Below are positions 8,392 through 18,032 of a stretch of 64,000 bases of DNA, piece by piece. The DNA comes from Bacillus sp. HMF5848. GTDB lineage: Bacteria; Bacillota; Bacilli; Bacillales; HMF5848. The DNA is taken from assembly GCF_003944835.1 (NCBI RefSeq), contig NZ_RWIV01000001.1:3134530-3198529 (forward strand), written 5' to 3'. The notes under the pieces are model-generated. The model saw nothing but the letters and a program-made list of their open reading frames with translations. It did not search any database and was not told the DNA's origin. The translations under genes were made by a program, and so were the position numbers. The number at the start of each line of letters is the position of its first letter. Position 1 is the stretch's first letter.

Positions 8392-10806
8392 TTATTTACG
8401 TAAAGTAGCACCAAGTTCTGTTTCAAGTGCTTGAAGTACTTTGTCATGAGCCTTTGTAACTTCTTCATCTGTAAGAGTACGTTCGCGATTTAAGTAAACA
8501 AGGGAGAATGCTACTGACTTTTTGCCAACTTCCATATGCTCTCCTTGATATAAATCAAACAGTGATACTTTTGTTAGTAGAGAGCCCCCAGCATTTATGA
8601 TCACATCACGCAGATTACCTGCTGATACAGCTTCGTCAACAACAAGTGCTATATCACGTGTAATAGAAGGATATCTAGAAATTGGTTCATACGAGATATC
8701 AGAGACATCTGTATGTAACACAGCATCAAGAGATAGTTCGAACACATACGTATCTGTTAAATCATAACTGCTTTGAACATCTGGGTGCAATTGACCGATA
8801 TAACCAACTAGCTCATCACCGATTAAAATATTTGCTGTACGTCCAGGGTGCATCCCTTCGCGTGTAGCTGCCTCAAAACGAACACTGTTTAATATGTTAA
8901 GCTTTTCCAATAACCCTTCGACAATACCTTTAGCAACAAAGAAATCCACCGATTTCTTCTCACCTTGCCATTCATGATCATGCCAAGAGCCTGTAATGAT
9001 ACTTGCTAGTCTTTCTTTTTCAAGAGGTAATTCATCATTATCATTGCCTATAAATACTTTACCTACTTCGTACAGTGCTAAAGAGTCCATTTGTCTTGCC
9101 TGATTATACTTTACAGCATCCAATAAGTGTGGAATTAAGCTCAAGCGTAACGTACTGCGTTCTTCACTCATCGGCATTGCTAAAGGAATAGCTTCCCCTA
9201 CTTCGAGTGCAAACTGCTTCGCACGTTCCTTACTAGTTAAGGAATATGTTGTTGCCTGATAAAGCCCCACACCTTCAAGGAAGTTACGAATTTGGCGACG
9301 TTTGGATTGATACTCAGAAAGGCGACCAGGTGTACCTTCTCCAACAGGAAGTGTTGATTCAATTACATCGTAGCCATACAGTCTAGCAATTTCTTCAACC
9401 AAGTCTTCCTCAATTGTAATATCAGGGCGACGTAATGGCACATTAACACGGAACACATCGTTATCTACTGAGAAGTTAAATTGAAGACGCTTGAAAATAT
9501 CACTCATTACGTCCGCTGTTAGTGCCGTTCCAAGGATGTTGTTCATACGTTCAACTGAAATAGATACACGCTTTTCTTCAACTTGTAGTGTATCGACTTC
9601 AACAACTCCCCCAACGACTTCACCATTTGCGTATAGTGCCATAAGTTGCGCTGCTCGGTCCGCAGCTGCACGCGTACGAGTTGGATCAATACCTTTTTCA
9701 AAGCGAGTGCTTGCTTCACTACGAAGGCCAAAGTCCTTAACAGCTTTACGAATCGTTGCACTTGTGAATACAGCCGACTCAATTAATACTGTTGTTGTCA
9801 TACTGTCTACTTCAGAGTTGGCTCCACCCATGACACCTGCTAGCGCAACGGGTTCAGTTCCATTCGTAATAACTAAATGATCACTCGTTAATTTACGCTC
9901 TTGGTCATCGAGGGTTGTGATTGTTTCTCCGTCTTTAGCACAACGTACTAATATTTCCTTTGTTCCTAGTTTTTCATAGTCAAATGCATGTAACGGTTGA
10001 CCATATTCAAGAAGAACAAAGTTTGTAATATCAACTACGTTGTTGATTGGGCGAATACCAGCTTTCATAAGTCTAGCTTGAAGCCATAAAGGTGATGGTG
10101 CAACCTTTACATTTTTCACAACACGCGCTACATACAGAGGATTATCTTCATTCGCTTCAATTTTTAATGTAATGTAGTCGCTTGCTTTCTCATTGGATTC
10201 TGCTAGTTCTATAGTCGGCCATTTTACGTCACGATCGAGAATTGCCGCCACTTCATACGCGACTCCAATCATGTTTAGAGCATCTGCACGATTTGGTGTT
10301 AAACCTAATTCTAACACTTCATCATCAAGCTCTAGCTGATCAATAGCATTACGTCCAATCTCAGCGTCGCTCGGAAAAACGAAAATCCCCTCACTATACT
10401 CCTTAGCTACTAGCTTCCCTTCGATTCCAAGCTCTTGAAGTGAGCAAATCATACCGTTTGATTCTTCACCGCGAAGCTTAGCTTTTTTTATTTTAATACC
10501 GCCTGGAAGTCTTGCTCCTGGGGTTGCAACGATTACCTTTTGTCCTTGCGCTACATTAGGAGCACCACAAATAATTTGCTTTGGCTCTCCATCTCCTGTA
10601 TCAACAAGACATCTGCTTAATTTGTCAGCATTAGGATGCTGGTCGCGCTCCATTACATACCCAACTACAATTTTCTCATCACGAACTGCGACTGCCTCAA
10701 CACCTTCTACTTCAATACCACTACGAGTTATTTTTTCTGCTAGCTCATGAGTCGTAATGCCTGTTAAATCGACGTATTCTTGTAACCATTTATATGAAAC
10801 GAACAT
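8392..10806 (-). CDS. pheT: Phenylalanyl-tRNA synthetase beta subunit
   Basis: Large subunit of the (alpha-beta)2 synthetase that charges tRNA-Phe. 804 aa, the same length as in B. subtilis. In order: the EMAP/OB-type tRNA-binding domain (about 40-150, with [13 protein letters not shown]), the B3/B4 editing domain (with [20 protein letters not shown]), B5, the catalytic-like core, and the C-terminal anticodon-binding fold ([17 protein letters not shown] through [19 protein letters not shown]). It follows pheS by 15 bp in the T-box-controlled operon. Confidence 0.97.
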   Translation of the reverse strand: MFVSYKWLQEYVDLTGITTHELAEKITRSGIEVEGVEAVAVRDEKIVVGYVMERDQHPNADKLSRCLVDTGDGEPKQIICGAPNVAQGQKVIVATPGARLPGGIKIKKAKLRGEESNGMICSLQELGIEGKLVAKEYSEGIFVFPSDAEIGRNAIDQLELDDEVLELGLTPNRADALNMIGVAYEVAAILDRDVKWPTIELAESNEKASDYITLKIEANEDNPLYVARVVKNVKVAPSPLWLQARLMKAGIRPINNVVDITNFVLLEYGQPLHAFDYEKLGTKEILVRCAKDGETITTLDDQERKLTSDHLVITNGTEPVALAGVMGGANSEVDSMTTTVLIESAVFTSATIRKAVKDFGLRSEASTRFEKGIDPTRTRAAADRAAQLMALYANGEVVGGVVEVDTLQVEEKRVSISVERMNNILGTALTADVMSDIFKRLQFNFSVDNDVFRVNVPLRRPDITIEEDLVEEIARLYGYDVIESTLPVGEGTPGRLSEYQSKRRQIRNFLEGVGLYQATTYSLTSKERAKQFALEVGEAIPLAMPMSEERSTLRLSLIPHLLDAVKYNQARQMDSLALYEVGKVFIGNDNDELPLEKERLASIITGSWHDHEWQGEKKSVDFFVAKGIVEGLLEKLNILNSVRFEAATREGMHPGRTANILIGDELVGYIGQLHPDVQSSYDLTDTYVFELSLDAVLHTDVSDISYEPISRYPSITRDIALVVDEAVSAGNLRDVIINAGGSLLTKVSLFDLYQGEHMEVGKKSVAFSLVYLNRERTLTDEEVTKAHDKVLQALETELGATLRK

Positions 10807-10821
10807 GTTATACCCTCCTTC

Positions 10822-11859
10822 TTATTTCACCTGTTTGAATTGCTGCAAAAACCGAACATCATTTGTGTAAAAATGACGAATATCGTCAATTCCATATTTC
10901 AACATTGCAATTCGCTCAGGACCCATTCCGAATGCAAACCCTGTATACACTTTTGAATCAAAGCCTGCCATCTCAAGAACATTCGGATGTACCATACCAG
11001 CTCCTAAAATCTCAATCCAGCCTGTACCTTTACAAATACTACAACCATTTCCACCACACATGCCACAAGATACGTCTACTTCAACAGACGGCTCTGTGAA
11101 TGGGAAGAAGCTAGGACGCAAACGAATTTCACGTTCATCACCGAACATTTTCTTTGCAAAAACTTCAAGTGTACCTTTTAAATCGCTCATTCGAATATTT
11201 TTGTCCACTACAAGACCTTCAATTTGCGTGAATTGGTGTGAATGTGTCGCATCATCATTGTCACGACGATATACTTTACCAGGGCAAATAATTTTCACAG
11301 GCCCCTTACCTTCGTGTTTTTCCATCGTACGAGCCTGTACTGGTGATGTATGTGTACGTAAAAGGATTTCGTCAGTAATATAGAATGAATCCTGCATATC
11401 ACGTGCTGGATGTCCTTTTGGTAAATTTAACGCTTCAAAGTTGTAGTAATCACGCTCAACCTCAGGACCTTCAGCGATTGTATAACCCATCCCAATAAAT
11501 AAATCTTCAATCTCTTCAATGACTTTTGTTAAAGGGTGTGCGCCACCAACTTTAACTGGACGACCAGGTAATGTCACATCAATAGTTTCTGATGCTAGTT
11601 TTTTTGCAACAGCTTCTTTTTCAAGAATATCTTGCTTTTCTTGAATGGCTGTCGATATTGCTTCACGCACCTCATTAGCAAGGGCCCCCATTATCGGTCG
11701 TTCTTCTGCTGATAAGGTTCCCATACCACGTAGCACTTCAGTAATAGGGCCTTTTTTTCCTAGATAAGCAACACGAACTTCATTTAATTGCTTCAAGTCT
11801 AATGCAACTTCTACTTTTTGTAACGCCTCTTGTTTAAGCTCTTGCAAGCGCTCTTGCAT
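10822..11859 (-). CDS. pheS: Phenylalanyl-tRNA synthetase alpha subunit
   Basis: Catalytic subunit of PheRS (class II). 345 aa with an N-terminal coiled-coil arm (about 1-90) and the catalytic domain. The class II motifs are visible: [26 protein letters not shown] and [19 protein letters not shown], with the terminal [31 protein letters not shown] precedes ATG 11859. It is transcribed behind a Phe T-box and translated together with pheT. Confidence 0.97.
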   Translation of the reverse strand: MQERLQELKQEALQKVEVALDLKQLNEVRVAYLGKKGPITEVLRGMGTLSAEERPIMGALANEVREAISTAIQEKQDILEKEAVAKKLASETIDVTLPGRPVKVGGAHPLTKVIEEIEDLFIGMGYTIAEGPEVERDYYNFEALNLPKGHPARDMQDSFYITDEILLRTHTSPVQARTMEKHEGKGPVKIICPGKVYRRDNDDATHSHQFTQIEGLVVDKNIRMSDLKGTLEVFAKKMFGDEREIRLRPSFFPFTEPSVEVDVSCGMCGGNGCSICKGTGWIEILGAGMVHPNVLEMAGFDSKVYTGFAFGMGPERIAMLKYGIDDIRHFYTNDVRFLQQFKQVK

Positions 11860-11969
11860 TGAAATTCCTCCTTAATTTTAGAAAATCGCTCCTAGTAGCC
11901 GTATTATTTGTGATAATTAACGGCTAATTATGGAGTAAGATACTTTTTTGTTATTATTTTTTTGCAAAC

Positions 11970-12234
11970 AAAAAACCTCGCCCTAAAACAAGGGACGAGG
12001 ATATCTTCGCGGTACCACCCTAATTGATAGACGCAGAGAATGCATCTATCCACTTAATTACGATAACGGCTAGTGCCGACTCACCTTTACAATACGAGAT
12101 TGGTCCCGGTGGTAACTCCAGAGTGAAACATATTTCATAGTCATAAAAATGCTTTCAGTCTCGGCATTTTTTCCCTTTAATGACAGTAGACGAAATATGT
12201 GTCTCCTTCACAGTTTGCTTCCATATGTAACTAT
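11970..12234 (-). promoter_or_regulatory. T-box riboswitch, pheST leader
   Basis: The antiterminator T-box core AGGGTGGTACCGCG reads on the minus strand at 12008-12021. It is followed by a terminator stem (11976-12000, CCTCGTCCCT/AGGGCGAGG) and a T-run at 11970-11975. The upstream 200 nt contain typical stem I/III features. Position before pheS predicts sensing of uncharged tRNA-Phe. I did not resolve the specifier codon with certainty. Confidence 0.93.
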
Positions 12235-12240
12235 TGAAAT

Positions 12241-12269
12241 ATTATATGCAATATACTTGACAGATGCAA
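12241..12269 (-). promoter_or_regulatory. Putative sigma-A promoter of pheST
   Basis: On the minus strand TTGCAT, a 17-base spacer, then TATAAT (12241-12246). The -10 is perfect and the -35 is weak. It is placed just ahead of the T-box leader. Confidence 0.55.
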
Positions 12270-12312
12270 GTGAGATATCAAAATCCACAGAAATATGTAC
12301 TGTAGCGATTTT

Positions 12313-13059
12313 TTAGCCTCGTAGATAATATAATAAAATCCCTGTTGCGATCCCAACGTTTAAAGACTCACTTTTCCCGTATATCGGTATAAATAAATTT
12401 TTTGAAGTTTGTTGTAATACGTCCGGTGACACACCACTTCCTTCATTTCCAACAATAAGACCAAAGGAGCCTGGTGGTTGAATCTCCGTGTATACTGCCG
12501 CATTTTCTAATGCTGTGCCAAATACCGGTATGTTATTTTCTTTAAGATGGCTTGTTGCTTCTAATAAATCCTCTTTAAATATTGGTACATGGAAAATTGC
12601 ACCTTGTGTTGCACGAACTACTTTATCATTGTATACATCCACCGTTCCCTTTCCGATAATAACTGCATCAACCCCCGCTGCATCAGCGGTACGGATCATA
12701 GTTCCGACATTTCCTGGATCTTGAACAGCATCTATAAGTAAAACCTTTTGAAGCTTGTTCCATTGAAGCTCCTGTTCAGGTAAGTCACAGATAGCCGCAA
12801 TCCCTTGTGGGGTTTCAGTCTGACTAATGTGATTCATAATTTCTACCGGTACTTTGTATAGTGGTGCATGCAGGTTTGATGGCACAAGGCCTTCATCCGT
12901 TACAATAACTGCAAGTAAGTTTATGTTATTAGCGATGGCTTCTTCAATTAAATGTGGCCCTTCAATTAGAAGAGTGTCGGTTTTTTCACGCTCTTTTTTA
13001 GTATGTAGTTTTTTACATTGCTTAATGAGCGGGTTTTGGAGAGATTCTATGTACTTCAG
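12313..13059 (-). CDS. ysgA: TrmH-family RNA methyltransferase (YsgA), CTG start
   Basis: SpoU/TrmH-class 2'-O-ribose methyltransferase acting on RNA, probably rRNA. Motifs DAVQDPGNVGTMIRTADAAG, IVGNEGSGVS and SLNVGIATGILLY mark the knotted SAM-binding C-terminal domain. A conventional start (GTG 12885) would give only 190 aa and lose the N-terminal substrate-binding domain. The same frame continues upstream without a stop as KYIESLQNPLIKQCKKLHTK, the expected family N-terminus. The only initiation site is CTG at 13057-13059, with AAGGA 7 bases before it, giving 248 aa, the normal family size. An in-frame TGA lies 6 codons further upstream. Confidence 0.88.
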   Translation of the reverse strand: MKYIESLQNPLIKQCKKLHTKKEREKTDTLLIEGPHLIEEAIANNINLLAVIVTDEGLVPSNLHAPLYKVPVEIMNHISQTETPQGIAAICDLPEQELQWNKLQKVLLIDAVQDPGNVGTMIRTADAAGVDAVIIGKGTVDVYNDKVVRATQGAIFHVPIFKEDLLEATSHLKENNIPVFGTALENAAVYTEIQPPGSFGLIVGNEGSGVSPDVLQQTSKNLFIPIYGKSESLNVGIATGILLYYLRG

Positions 13060-13105
13060 TGTATATTCCTTCTTTCATTGTAGTTTATGGTGTTTAGTTT
13101 CTGTG

Positions 13106-13735
13106 TTTGGTGCGGTGGACACCTGGTTTGGTGCGATGAGCACCCGGTTTGGTGCGATGAGCACCCGGTTTGGTGCGATGAGCACCCGGTTTGGTGCGAT
13201 GAGCACCCGGTTTGGTGCGATGTTGACCGCGTTTGGTGCGATGAACACCCGGTTTGGTGCGATGAGCACCCGGTTTGGTGCGATGAGCACCCGGTTTGGT
13301 GCGGTGAGTACCTGGTTTGGTGCGATGAGCACCCGGTTTGGTGCGATGAGCACCCGGTTTGGTGCGGTGAGCACCGGGTTTGGTGCGTTGTTGACCACGT
13401 TTGGTGCGATGGACACCCGGTTTGGTGCGATGAACACCTAGTTTGGTGCGATGGACACCCGGTTTGGTGCGATGAACACCTGGTTTGGTGCGATGAGCAC
13501 CTGGTTTGGTGCGATGAGCACCCGGTTTGGTGCGATGAGCACCCGGTTTGGTGCGATGGACACCGTTATTCGTGCGGTGTCCACCGTTATTCGCGCGACT
13601 CCCACCGTTATTCGCGCAACTCCCATCGCTATCCGCGCAACTTCCATCGCTATCCGCGCAACTTCCACTGTTAATCGCGCAACTTCCATCGCTATCCGCG
13701 CAACTTCCACTGTTAATCGCGCAACTTCTGCTGTT
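13106..13735. repeat. Minisatellite of thirty 21-bp units
   Basis: Thirty units of exactly 21 bp run without any indel. Units 1-22 (13106-13567) are variants of TTTGGTGCGATGAGCACCCGG, each containing a small hairpin GGTGC-gatga-GCACC. Units 23-30 (13568-13735) are a second type, ATCCGCGCAACTTCCATCGCT and relatives, with unit 23 intermediate. Because 21 is a multiple of 3, several frames stay open on both strands (for example HRTKPGA repeats); none has a gene start context. The array fills the space between divergent ysgA and sspI. Confidence 0.93.
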
Positions 13736-13851
13736 CAAGACAGGTATGTTATACCGCTTATTAAATACAATAACTTTTTTTACATAAAATGCCCAACAAA
13801 AACAAATTATATAAGATGATACTATGATACAACAAAGAGGTGAATTTTCAA

Positions 13852-14061
13852 ATGGACTTAAATTTACGACATGCTGTTATTAATAATGTTGCTAACAATA
13901 CTCAAGGTCAATTGCAAGATACTATCGTTGATGCAATTCAAAGAGGCGAGGAAAAATTACTACCAGGTCTAGGAGTTCTTTTCGAAATCATTTGGCAAAA
14001 TGCTGATGAACAAGAAAAAAGTACGATGCTCGATACGCTTGAACAAGGTCTAAAAAAATAA
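13852..14061 (+). CDS. sspI: Small acid-soluble spore protein SspI
   Basis: Minor SASP packaged in the spore core. 69 aa, beginning [13 protein letters not shown] and containing [18 protein letters not shown], which is the SspI signature. The start is ATG 13852 with AGAGGTGA 8 bases upstream; a 4-codon extension would overlap the RBS. In B. subtilis sspI is forespore (sigma-G) controlled; a GATACTA near 13820 could be part of the -10 but I cannot show a proper -35. Followed by a strong terminator. Confidence 0.95.
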   Translation: MDLNLRHAVINNVANNTQGQLQDTIVDAIQRGEEKLLPGLGVLFEIIWQNADEQEKSTMLDTLEQGLKK

Positions 14062-14064
14062 AAC

Positions 14065-14093
14065 AAATGCCTGGATGAAATCCAGGCATTTTA
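14065..14093. terminator. Bidirectional terminator between sspI and ysdC
   Basis: Perfect 11-bp stem AATGCCTGGAT-gaa-ATCCAGGCATT, T-rich on both exits, between two convergent genes. Confidence 0.88.
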
Positions 14094-14095
14094 CA

Positions 14096-15184
14096 TTAAT
14101 CAAATGTAATTGTATTTACAGTCTCACTGTTTAATCGTTTAATTACTTCAACTAGAAGCTTTACAGCATTCTCATAGTCATCACGATGAAGCATTGCTGC
14201 ATTTGAATGAATGTAACGAGTAGGAATCGTTACCGCCAAGTTCGGTACACCACTTCCAACTAAATGCATAGCACCGGAGTCTGTTCCGCCACCAGCCATA
14301 GCATCGAATTGATATGGAATTCCTAATTCATCCGCGACATCTGTTACGAAATCGCGCAACCCTTTATGAGAAATCATGGATGCATCATATAATACAATTT
14401 GTGGCCCTTTGCCCATTTTTGCTAACGCTTCTTTCTCCGTGACACCAGGTGTATCCCCAGCAATACCTACATCAACTGCAAATCCGATATCTGGCTGAAT
14501 CATGTTTGCAGATGTACGTGCACCACGCAAGCCTACTTCTTCTTGGACAGTCCCAACACCATATACAACATTGTCATGCTGTTCGTTTTTCAACTGCTTT
14601 AAAACATCAATAGCAATAGCACAACCAATGCGATTATCCCAAGCTTTAGCTAAAAGCATTTTCTCATTTTTCATAACTGTAAATTCAAAATATGGTACAG
14701 CCTGGTCACCAGGACGTATGCCCCAGCTTTCTGCTTCTTCACGACTTGTTGCACCGATATCGATAAACATATCTTTAATATCAACTGGTTTTTTACGAAC
14801 TTCAGCAGGTAAAATGTGTGGCGGCTTAGAGCCAATAATACCTGTGATTTCTTCACCAGAACGCGTCACGACAGTTACACGTTGCGCAAGCATAACCTGT
14901 GACCACCAGCCACCAGCTGTTTGAAAGCGTAAAAAGCCTTTTTCATCAATTTGTGTAATCATGAAGCCAACTTCATCAAGGTGACCGGCAACCATTACTT
15001 TAGGGCCGCCATCTTTCCCTGTTTTTTTCGCAACTAAGCTTCCTAATCCATCTGTTGTCACTTCATCAGCAAATGGAGCTATGTATTCTTTCATCACGTT
15101 TCTTACTTCACGCTCGTTACCAGGGATCCCTTTTGCATCTGTCAGATCCTTTAGCATAGTTAGCGTTTCATCTAGCTTCGTCAT
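14096..15184 (-). CDS. ysdC: M42 family metallopeptidase (glutamyl aminopeptidase type)
   Basis: Cytosolic di-metal aminopeptidase that typically forms dodecamers. 362 aa. Metal and catalytic residues of the M42 family are visible: H68 and D70 (AGHLDEVG), bridging D183 (AWDNRIG), E215/E216 ([10 protein letters not shown]), D238 (AVDVG) and a late histidine in [11 protein letters not shown]. It is convergent with sspI and is the B. subtilis ysdC neighbour of ysdB-ysdA-rplT. Substrate preference is not readable from the sequence. Confidence 0.92.
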   Translation of the reverse strand: MTKLDETLTMLKDLTDAKGIPGNEREVRNVMKEYIAPFADEVTTDGLGSLVAKKTGKDGGPKVMVAGHLDEVGFMITQIDEKGFLRFQTAGGWWSQVMLAQRVTVVTRSGEEITGIIGSKPPHILPAEVRKKPVDIKDMFIDIGATSREEAESWGIRPGDQAVPYFEFTVMKNEKMLLAKAWDNRIGCAIAIDVLKQLKNEQHDNVVYGVGTVQEEVGLRGARTSANMIQPDIGFAVDVGIAGDTPGVTEKEALAKMGKGPQIVLYDASMISHKGLRDFVTDVADELGIPYQFDAMAGGGTDSGAMHLVGSGVPNLAVTIPTRYIHSNAAMLHRDDYENAVKLLVEVIKRLNSETVNTITFD

Positions 15185-15250
15185 CGTAAAACCCCTTTCG
15201 TATATGCATACTATTCTATTGTATCGATAATGTTTTAAAAATACAATTAG

Positions 15251-15958
15251 TTAGCAAATACACGTTTTGCGCTTAATGCCAAGTTTCCCCTTATCAGCGA
15301 CTTTTTTAATATATTGTGTAGCAAGTGGGACTTTACAAGCTGTCTGCCCCACATTAACCTCGACTTTACCTATGGAGTCCGCGATTGCAAGAGCTTCTTT
15401 CTGTAAATCCGGAATATAGCTGCCAACAGAAATAACAAAACCGTTCATTGTATAGCGCACCCTGTTAGGTTCAGTATGTACAGTGTCCTTTACACGTTGA
15501 AGTAAAGTTCGAATTTCCTCTATAGGTAGCTGCTCGTCAGGCGTGATAGATATATAATTAGAAAATGTAGCCCACCCACTTGACGCTATATTTTCTTCAT
15601 CAGCACTCATCCATTCTCTAGCTAATTCAAGTGCATAAGGACTTTCTGCTGCAACACCCGCTACAGTGTGTTCTGAAAGCATATACCAATTTGCCTTTTC
15701 AGCCCAATCCTGAAGCCGTTTCTTTGTTATTAAATTAGGATTAACAGAAAGACCAGCTAAGTACATAGCATCGGAATTACCTGTATCATAGAGTTCAAAT
15801 GCCAGATCTTGGTCTTTTTTCACGTGCTTCACAAGCTTTTTAAGGTCTCCCACTTTCACTCCATATAAAGGCTCTTTTGCTCCATGACGGATGTATACTT
15901 CTTTTGTTTGTGATGTACCTAATGACTCTAACTTAGATAGAATTTCATCCACATTCAT
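15251..15958 (-). CDS. DNA alkylation repair family HEAT-like protein
   Basis: Member of the AlkD-like DNA alkylation repair superfamily (all-alpha HEAT-like repeats). 235 aa from ATG 15958, which has GAGGTG 6 bases upstream; a GTG three codons earlier is possible. Conserved landmarks are VYIRHGAKEPLYGVKVGDLK, the helix with ANWYMLSEHTVAGVAAESP, and MNGFVISVGSYIP. Some members are glycosylases for alkylated bases, others have no known activity, so repair function is inference. It ends KRKTCIC, an unusual cysteine-rich tail. Confidence 0.8.
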   Translation of the reverse strand: MNVDEILSKLESLGTSQTKEVYIRHGAKEPLYGVKVGDLKKLVKHVKKDQDLAFELYDTGNSDAMYLAGLSVNPNLITKKRLQDWAEKANWYMLSEHTVAGVAAESPYALELAREWMSADEENIASSGWATFSNYISITPDEQLPIEEIRTLLQRVKDTVHTEPNRVRYTMNGFVISVGSYIPDLQKEALAIADSIGKVEVNVGQTACKVPLATQYIKKVADKGKLGIKRKTCIC

Positions 15959-16151
15959 AGTAATCACCTCTTATTTTATTATTTAATAGCATCATATCAC
16001 ACAATAGCAATAAACTTTGAATTATAACAATATTGTCAACATGAAAATTTCGTTTTCAACACAAAATAAGTGTTGATGTACTTCATATTTTTTTGTATTG
16101 TAGGTAAGTATGTTTAAAAATGAAAGAAAAAGACGGAGGAAAAGATACTTC

Positions 16152-16769
16152 ATGAATCAAACACAAACAACTCAAAAGATACAAATCACAACTGCAGATC
16201 CATCAGCATTGGGATTATTTGGACTAGCTATGGTGACACTTGTGGCATCCTCTCAGAAGCTTGGCTTAACGGATGGTGTGTCCTTTGTACTTCCATGGGC
16301 TATTTTTCTTGGAGGGTTTGCTCAACTATTCGCAGCTATCCAAGACGCTAAGCACAACAATACATTTGGTACAACTGCATTCGGCGCCTTTGCACTATTC
16401 TGGTTTGGTGTTGGAACATCTTGGCTCATTAACCTAGGTGTGTTCGGTGAAAGCGCCGCAGCCAATGTAGATACTAAACAGCTTGGAGTTGCTTTTATTG
16501 GGTATTTAATTTTTAGCGTATATATGACAATAGGAGCAATGGAAACACATAAAGTATTATTTATTATTTTTGTATTAATTGATTTCTTATTTATTGGCCT
16601 TGCACTATCCAGTTTAGGAGTGGCACCAGAAGCTACACACATGCTTGCTGCTATTTCGGAATTTGGTATAGCAATTATGTCATTTTACGGTTCTGCTGCA
16701 AGTGTTTTAAATGTACATTTCGGTAAACCCGTTATCCCTGTAGGCAAACCATTTGGTATTTTTAAATAA
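16152..16769 (+). CDS. Acetate uptake transporter, SatP/GPR1-FUN34-YaaH family
   Basis: Six-helix membrane protein of the AceTr family, which moves acetate or succinate with protons. 205 aa. The family N-terminal motif NPxPLGLFG appears here as DPSALGLFGLAMVTL, and six hydrophobic segments follow (for example FVLPWAIFLGGFAQLFAAI and VLFIIFVLIDFLFIGLAL). I chose ATG 16152; GGAGG lies 12 bases upstream, slightly far. A 14-codon basic extension is unlikely. Substrate is inferred from family only. Confidence 0.82.
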   Translation: MNQTQTTQKIQITTADPSALGLFGLAMVTLVASSQKLGLTDGVSFVLPWAIFLGGFAQLFAAIQDAKHNNTFGTTAFGAFALFWFGVGTSWLINLGVFGESAAANVDTKQLGVAFIGYLIFSVYMTIGAMETHKVLFIIFVLIDFLFIGLALSSLGVAPEATHMLAAISEFGIAIMSFYGSAASVLNVHFGKPVIPVGKPFGIFK

Positions 16770-16773
16770 AAAT

Positions 16774-16953
16774 CTCTGTTAAACTTTGTTGTTGATTTTC
16801 GCTACATTGCGCTCGCTTTCCGCGGGGTGGCCGTGAGCCTCCTCTGCGCTTTGCGCATGCGGGGTCTCACGCCTGCCACTACATCCCACAGGAGTCTCGC
16901 GCATTTCGCTACTATTAACAATATTCAACAATCAACACTCACCTTTAACAGAG
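16774..16953. repeat. MITE-like intergenic repeat with terminal inverted repeats
   Basis: 180 bp bounded by a perfect 10-bp inverted repeat CTCTGTTAAA/TTTAACAGAG, with further imperfect complementarity (GTTGATT near both ends). The G+C-rich interior includes CGCTTTCCGCGGGGTGGC and GGGGTCTCAC. From memory this is a dispersed element of Bacillaceae genomes such as B. halodurans. It has no coding potential and sits directly behind the acetate transporter gene. Confidence 0.75.
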
Positions 16954-16960
16954 CCAAATA

Positions 16961-17007
16961 AAAAAAGAGGCCGTCTCAAATTATTTTTTGAGCGGCCTTG
17001 TTTTTTT
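16961..17007. terminator. Bidirectional terminator
   Basis: AGGCCGtCTCAAA pairs with TTTGAGcGGCCT (one mismatch). A run of A before and TTTTTTT after allow it to act for both the transporter gene and convergent dut. Confidence 0.85.
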
Positions 17008-17058
17008 GTCTATAAAAACCTAGTTATTTTATCTATACGGTCGTAGTATAAACTAAGC

Positions 17059-17514
17059 TTATTTTCTATTTACTTCCCTGTGCACTCCGCTTGACCCGAA
17101 GCCCTTTGCCCCGCGATTAGAAACAGATATCTCATCTACTTCTGTTAATGTAACAACAGGCACAGTAGCTATTACCATTTGCGCAATTCGCATGTGCTTT
17201 TCTACTTTAAACGGCTTTGTACCGTGATTAATAAGAATAACCTTTATTTCCCCACGGTATCCCTCATCAATTGTTCCTGGACTATTTAAAACTGTAACAG
17301 CGTGTTTTAGAGCTAGCCCACTTCTCGGACGAACCTGTGCTTCAGTTTGTTTTGGTAATTCTAATTGAATACCTGTAGCAATTAATGCTGCCTCTCCAGG
17401 GTTAATTAGGACGTCTTCTACAGAAAATAAGTCAAAACCAGCATCTCCATCGTGTGCTTGTTGAGGGAGAAGAGCGTCTGCATTTATTTTTTTTACCTTA
17501 ATTTCGTAATTCAC
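17059..17514 (-). CDS. dut: dUTP diphosphatase
   Basis: Hydrolyses dUTP to dUMP and keeps uracil out of DNA. 151 aa trimeric-type dUTPase with all five motifs in order: [36 protein letters not shown] and the C-terminal [10 protein letters not shown] that closes the active site. It starts with GTG 17514 behind AGGAGG. In B. subtilis 168 the dUTPases I know lie in or near phage-derived regions; here the gene is in a housekeeping cluster next to ysdB. Confidence 0.92.
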   Translation of the reverse strand: MNYEIKVKKINADALLPQQAHDGDAGFDLFSVEDVLINPGEAALIATGIQLELPKQTEAQVRPRSGLALKHAVTVLNSPGTIDEGYRGEIKVILINHGTKPFKVEKHMRIAQMVIATVPVVTLTEVDEISVSNRGAKGFGSSGVHREVNRK

Positions 17515-17566
17515 AAATAACCTCCTACTTTTTTATAAAAAAAATTATATCAAACATGTGATATCT

Positions 17567-17592
17567 TGAAACCTTTTATCCATTAAATCGTA
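17567..17592 (+). promoter_or_regulatory. Sigma-W promoter of ysdB
   Basis: TGAAAC (17567-17572), exactly 16 bases, then CGTA (17589-17592): the ECF sigma-W consensus. It lies 34 bp ahead of ysdB, a known sigma-W regulon gene in B. subtilis. Confidence 0.85.
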
Positions 17593-17625
17593 AATAAAGA
17601 AAATGACTTGCTGAGGTGACAACAT

Positions 17626-18012
17626 ATGATTGCTATTCTTATTCGTCTAATATTTTTTGCCTTATTGGTGTTTGTTATATATAGAGTTATTAATTACATT
17701 CTTAGTCCAAAGCGAAAGCTTGAATTAGCTCATGAGCAAAAACGTTTTTTCTTTCTTGATGACAAGCAAAATGTTCGTAAAAATTTCTTATTAACCTATA
17801 AGGGGGTCCTATTTGAAGGTGAGAAGTATTTGGGCACAACACCAAATGCTTTTGAAGTTATTTCGATATTTATTTGGCCTAAAACCTCGACCCAATTAAA
17901 AGGACTAACTCGAGATGATTTTAATTTTATTGAATATGAAGTATCTCAGTCTTACCCTAATGCTAAGATTGATTGGAAAAGCCCAGTTCGAGAATTTCTA
18001 GAAAAAGAATAA
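17626..18012 (+). CDS. ysdB: Sigma-W pathway protein YsdB
   Basis: 128-aa protein with one N-terminal membrane segment (IRLIFFALLVFVIYRVINYI) and a cytoplasmic domain. YsdB family landmarks: NVRKNFLLTYKGVLFEGEKY, FEVISIFIWP and AKIDWKSPVREFL. In B. subtilis YsdB affects activation of the envelope-stress factor sigma-W, and the consensus sigma-W promoter here agrees with conserved autoregulated membership. GAGGTGA precedes ATG 17626. It is divergent from dut and followed after 20 bp by a small membrane-protein gene. Confidence 0.9.
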   Translation: MIAILIRLIFFALLVFVIYRVINYILSPKRKLELAHEQKRFFFLDDKQNVRKNFLLTYKGVLFEGEKYLGTTPNAFEVISIFIWPKTSTQLKGLTRDDFNFIEYEVSQSYPNAKIDWKSPVREFLEKE

Positions 18013-18032
18013 TAAGAAAAGAGGTCCTTGTT

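Noticed and set aside
13106-13735. CRISPR-like array
   Set aside because: Units are contiguous with no variable spacers and there are no cas genes.
12854-13738. Long open frames on both strands (195-214 codons, HRTKPGA- and VWCDEHP-type repeats)
   Set aside because: They are produced by the 21-bp repeat (a multiple of three). They have no RBS or family match, and several frames are open at once.
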